From: Picochlorum sp. 'celeri'
Lineage: Eukaryota > Chlorophyta > Trebouxiophyceae
Reading direction: 5' to 3'
DNA: 64,000 nucleotides
Assembly: GCA_010909725.1 (NCBI GenBank)
Contig: JAACMV010000022.1
Span: forward strand, 496,001 to 560,000
Positions 62,382 through 64,000 of the stretch are shown piece by piece. Every line of letters begins with the position of its first letter. The first letter of the stretch is position 1. Position numbers and translations under genes: made by a program. A model generated the notes under the pieces. The model had not been told where the DNA came from, searched no databases, and worked only from the letters and a program-made list of their open reading frames with translations.

Positions 62382-62421
62382 TTTGTGTGTATTTATTTCC
62401 TTGTCAGTATGTGTCAACAAC

Positions 62422-64000
62422 TCATGCAAACATAGAGGTCAAGGTAAGTGATGGCTGGGCCAAGAGAGAGGAGCCGCCTAGCACAATTTGAGGCATCTTC
62501 TTTTCCTGTGCATGATACTCCGCCACCATATGGTCACAATATGACCGTACGTGGGATATCTCATGAGGAGTTATTCCACCGAGGACAAACAGTACCACTG
62601 TCTCGTACTCTCCCGGATGATGATGTTGCAACCCTATTCTTCCTAGCCCGGATTTCAAAAGTCCTGCGATCGAGGTACCAATATGTTTCATGCTTGGCAC
62701 ATGACTTCCTGACATGACATCGTCCAGGAGCCTCAAGATGAGAGATTTCTCGCGTGGCCCTCTCTCTTGTGCGTTCAGGTCGTACTGAGCAGGTAAACTA
62801 CATATTGTACCGATGACTTTTTGAGAGACTGGTTGCAAAAGAGTCTGCAGTGCGTCACCTTCCTCAGCACTCTCGACAATTTGATTGATGAGATCATCCG
62901 ACAACCAAGGGAGTTCCTTCTTGATCTTTTGAGATACATTGTCACAATTCTGTTTCCACCGAAGAATACACGCTGCAGACGACTCTGAGAGGGCTTCCCC
63001 CAGAATACTCTGCTGTGCTGCTGACAACACATCACTTTGTTGAACAGAGTAGTACGACGGGTTCGTTTTAATCCAATAACAACCAATTATCAGGTGTTGC
63101 ATGGATGCAAAAATACCATGTGGAGGGGGAGCTCCTCTGCCCGCTGCCATCAGTTCGTCCGTGATCAAGGCTACAAGCCCATCTGGACCGTCTTCAGCAC
63201 TGAGCTTTGCCACTTCTTCTGCCTTCTGCAATTCGACCCAATTTCCCTGCGCATCACTAGTTTCCATGAGGCATGCACATGCAATTTCCGCAATCTGAAG
63301 AATAGAAGCATGCTTTAAGCTCGCATCAGGATCCTGGTAAAGGACTGCAGATAAAGCCTGCAAATCCTCTGCAGAAACAGCTCCAGGTCTCATTCTACCT
63401 GAGAATTTGAGTTTCGACTCGCGTATAGCTTCTTTCAGCCACTTTCTAATAAATAATAAAGCTTCTTTGTGCGTTTTAGACATCAAAAAGTCGAGGTACG
63501 ATTGTGATGATGGATCACTGGGATGGAACAGTGATGGACAGACATGTGAGGATGTTTCCAGGCAGGTTTTAGACTGAGACAACATCCTATGTATAAAATA
63601 GTCTGAATATTCACTAGCTGTAGCTGTATCCAAAGATCTATCTACAATGACGAAGGCCGCCCTTCTTCCATGAGAACTATCATGGGCTGGAATAAACGAC
63701 ATGGCCCTACCAACACTCTCAGCAAGGGGACCCACACAAAAGGCCTCCGGCTGCACATCTAAAATCCTAGACACAGATGCCAAAGAGTGAGCATTGACAG
63801 TCACTTTGACATGGACATCATCATCCGTATTATCGCTGTATTCATCTACTAGAAACGAAGCTGCACCATCTCTTGGAAACACAAACGCATGACTCCCAAC
63901 CATCATGCAGGGAATATCCACGAATTTCACACGCACAACAAGCTCCTCTTGCACAGACTGTCCAATATTCTGACACGCCTCAATCACATTGACAAGAATG
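62422..64000 (-). CDS. Sec1/Munc18-family protein, SCFD2-like (partial)
   Basis: The frame runs off the right edge of the window, so the N-terminus is missing; about 525 residues are visible. The C-terminal end includes LFVLGGITPHEISHVRSYCD, a motif typical of SCFD2-type SM proteins. The middle has RRAAFVIVDRSLDTATASEY, a typical SM domain-2 start. SM proteins bind SNAREs and drive vesicle fusion. SCFD2 members are little studied and act in ER-Golgi transport. The frame has no stop and no ATG start at the edge, so its true start lies beyond the window. Confidence 0.75.
   Translation of the reverse strand, partial: ILVNVIEACQNIGQSVQEELVVRVKFVDIPCMMVGSHAFVFPRDGAASFLVDEYSDNTDDDVHVKVTVNAHSLASVSRILDVQPEAFCVGPLAESVGRAMSFIPAHDSSHGRRAAFVIVDRSLDTATASEYSDYFIHRMLSQSKTCLETSSHVCPSLFHPSDPSSQSYLDFLMSKTHKEALLFIRKWLKEAIRESKLKFSGRMRPGAVSAEDLQALSAVLYQDPDASLKHASILQIAEIACACLMETSDAQGNWVELQKAEEVAKLSAEDGPDGLVALITDELMAAGRGAPPPHGIFASMQHLIIGCYWIKTNPSYYSVQQSDVLSAAQQSILGEALSESSAACILRWKQNCDNVSQKIKKELPWLSDDLINQIVESAEEGDALQTLLQPVSQKVIGTICSLPAQYDLNAQERGPREKSLILRLLDDVMSGSHVPSMKHIGTSIAGLLKSGLGRIGLQHHHPGEYETVVLFVLGGITPHEISHVRSYCDHMVAEYHAQEKKMPQIVLGGSSLLAQPSLTLTSMFA

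Overview
The window is nuclear DNA of a unicellular photosynthetic eukaryote, most likely an alga with a primary plastid. Three things support this. Core eukaryotic genes are interrupted by short GT-AG introns. One gene encodes a Tic62-like plastid protein with a transit-peptide-like N-terminus. Several genes are plant or algal types: the complex I 21 kDa subunit NUXM, a plant-type uncoupling protein, a homeobox/DDT (RINGLET-type) chromatin protein, and GT77 and GT47 wall glycosyltransferases. The species cannot be named from the sequence. Genes are closely packed: several convergent stop codons are only 34-44 nt apart, and introns are few and mostly 50-250 nt long. Sixteen of 21 proposed introns start with GTRCG, not the usual GTRAG.

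Layout. Positions 1-6200 look accessory. They hold an unrecognised ORF, a 19-bp inverted repeat, a 12-bp tandem repeat, and a large multi-exon gene with two HNH-type modules, a duplicated exon-intron unit and two near-identical C-terminal repeats. Positions 6.2-8.1 kb look disturbed. A PGS1 fragment ends after its first HKD motif. After an intact SPC1 gene, a TMEM18 gene lacking its 5' half meets, head to head, an alpha-glucan synthase lacking most of its GH13 domain. Positions 8-17 kb hold that synthase, a coiled-coil protein and a secreted protein with 18 BspA/DUF285 repeats.

Positions 17-35 kb hold a reductase (DFR/CCR type), Prp28, Tic62, a GNAT acetyltransferase, ribosomal protein S21, Mak11, the homeobox/DDT protein (its frame is broken near its middle), an alpha/beta hydrolase and a START protein. 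Positions 35-43 kb hold a divergent membrane-anchored heme-oxygenase-like protein, then a secretory/wall group: a fasciclin protein, a GT77 enzyme and an EGF-exostosin GT47 enzyme.

Positions 43-64 kb are housekeeping: Mago, Snu114, NUXM, a DHHC acyltransferase, ribosomal protein P1, an uncoupling protein, a UBX protein, an Mpv17 protein, an FNR-like oxidoreductase, Pelota, a homocysteine methyltransferase, TMEM230, an unnamed ParB-like protein, CPSF100 and an SCFD2-type SM protein cut by the window edge. RNA-processing and translation genes are well represented (Prp28, Snu114, Mago, CPSF100, Pelota, S21, P1, Mak11), but they are scattered between unrelated genes. I saw no rRNA, tRNA or CRISPR array.
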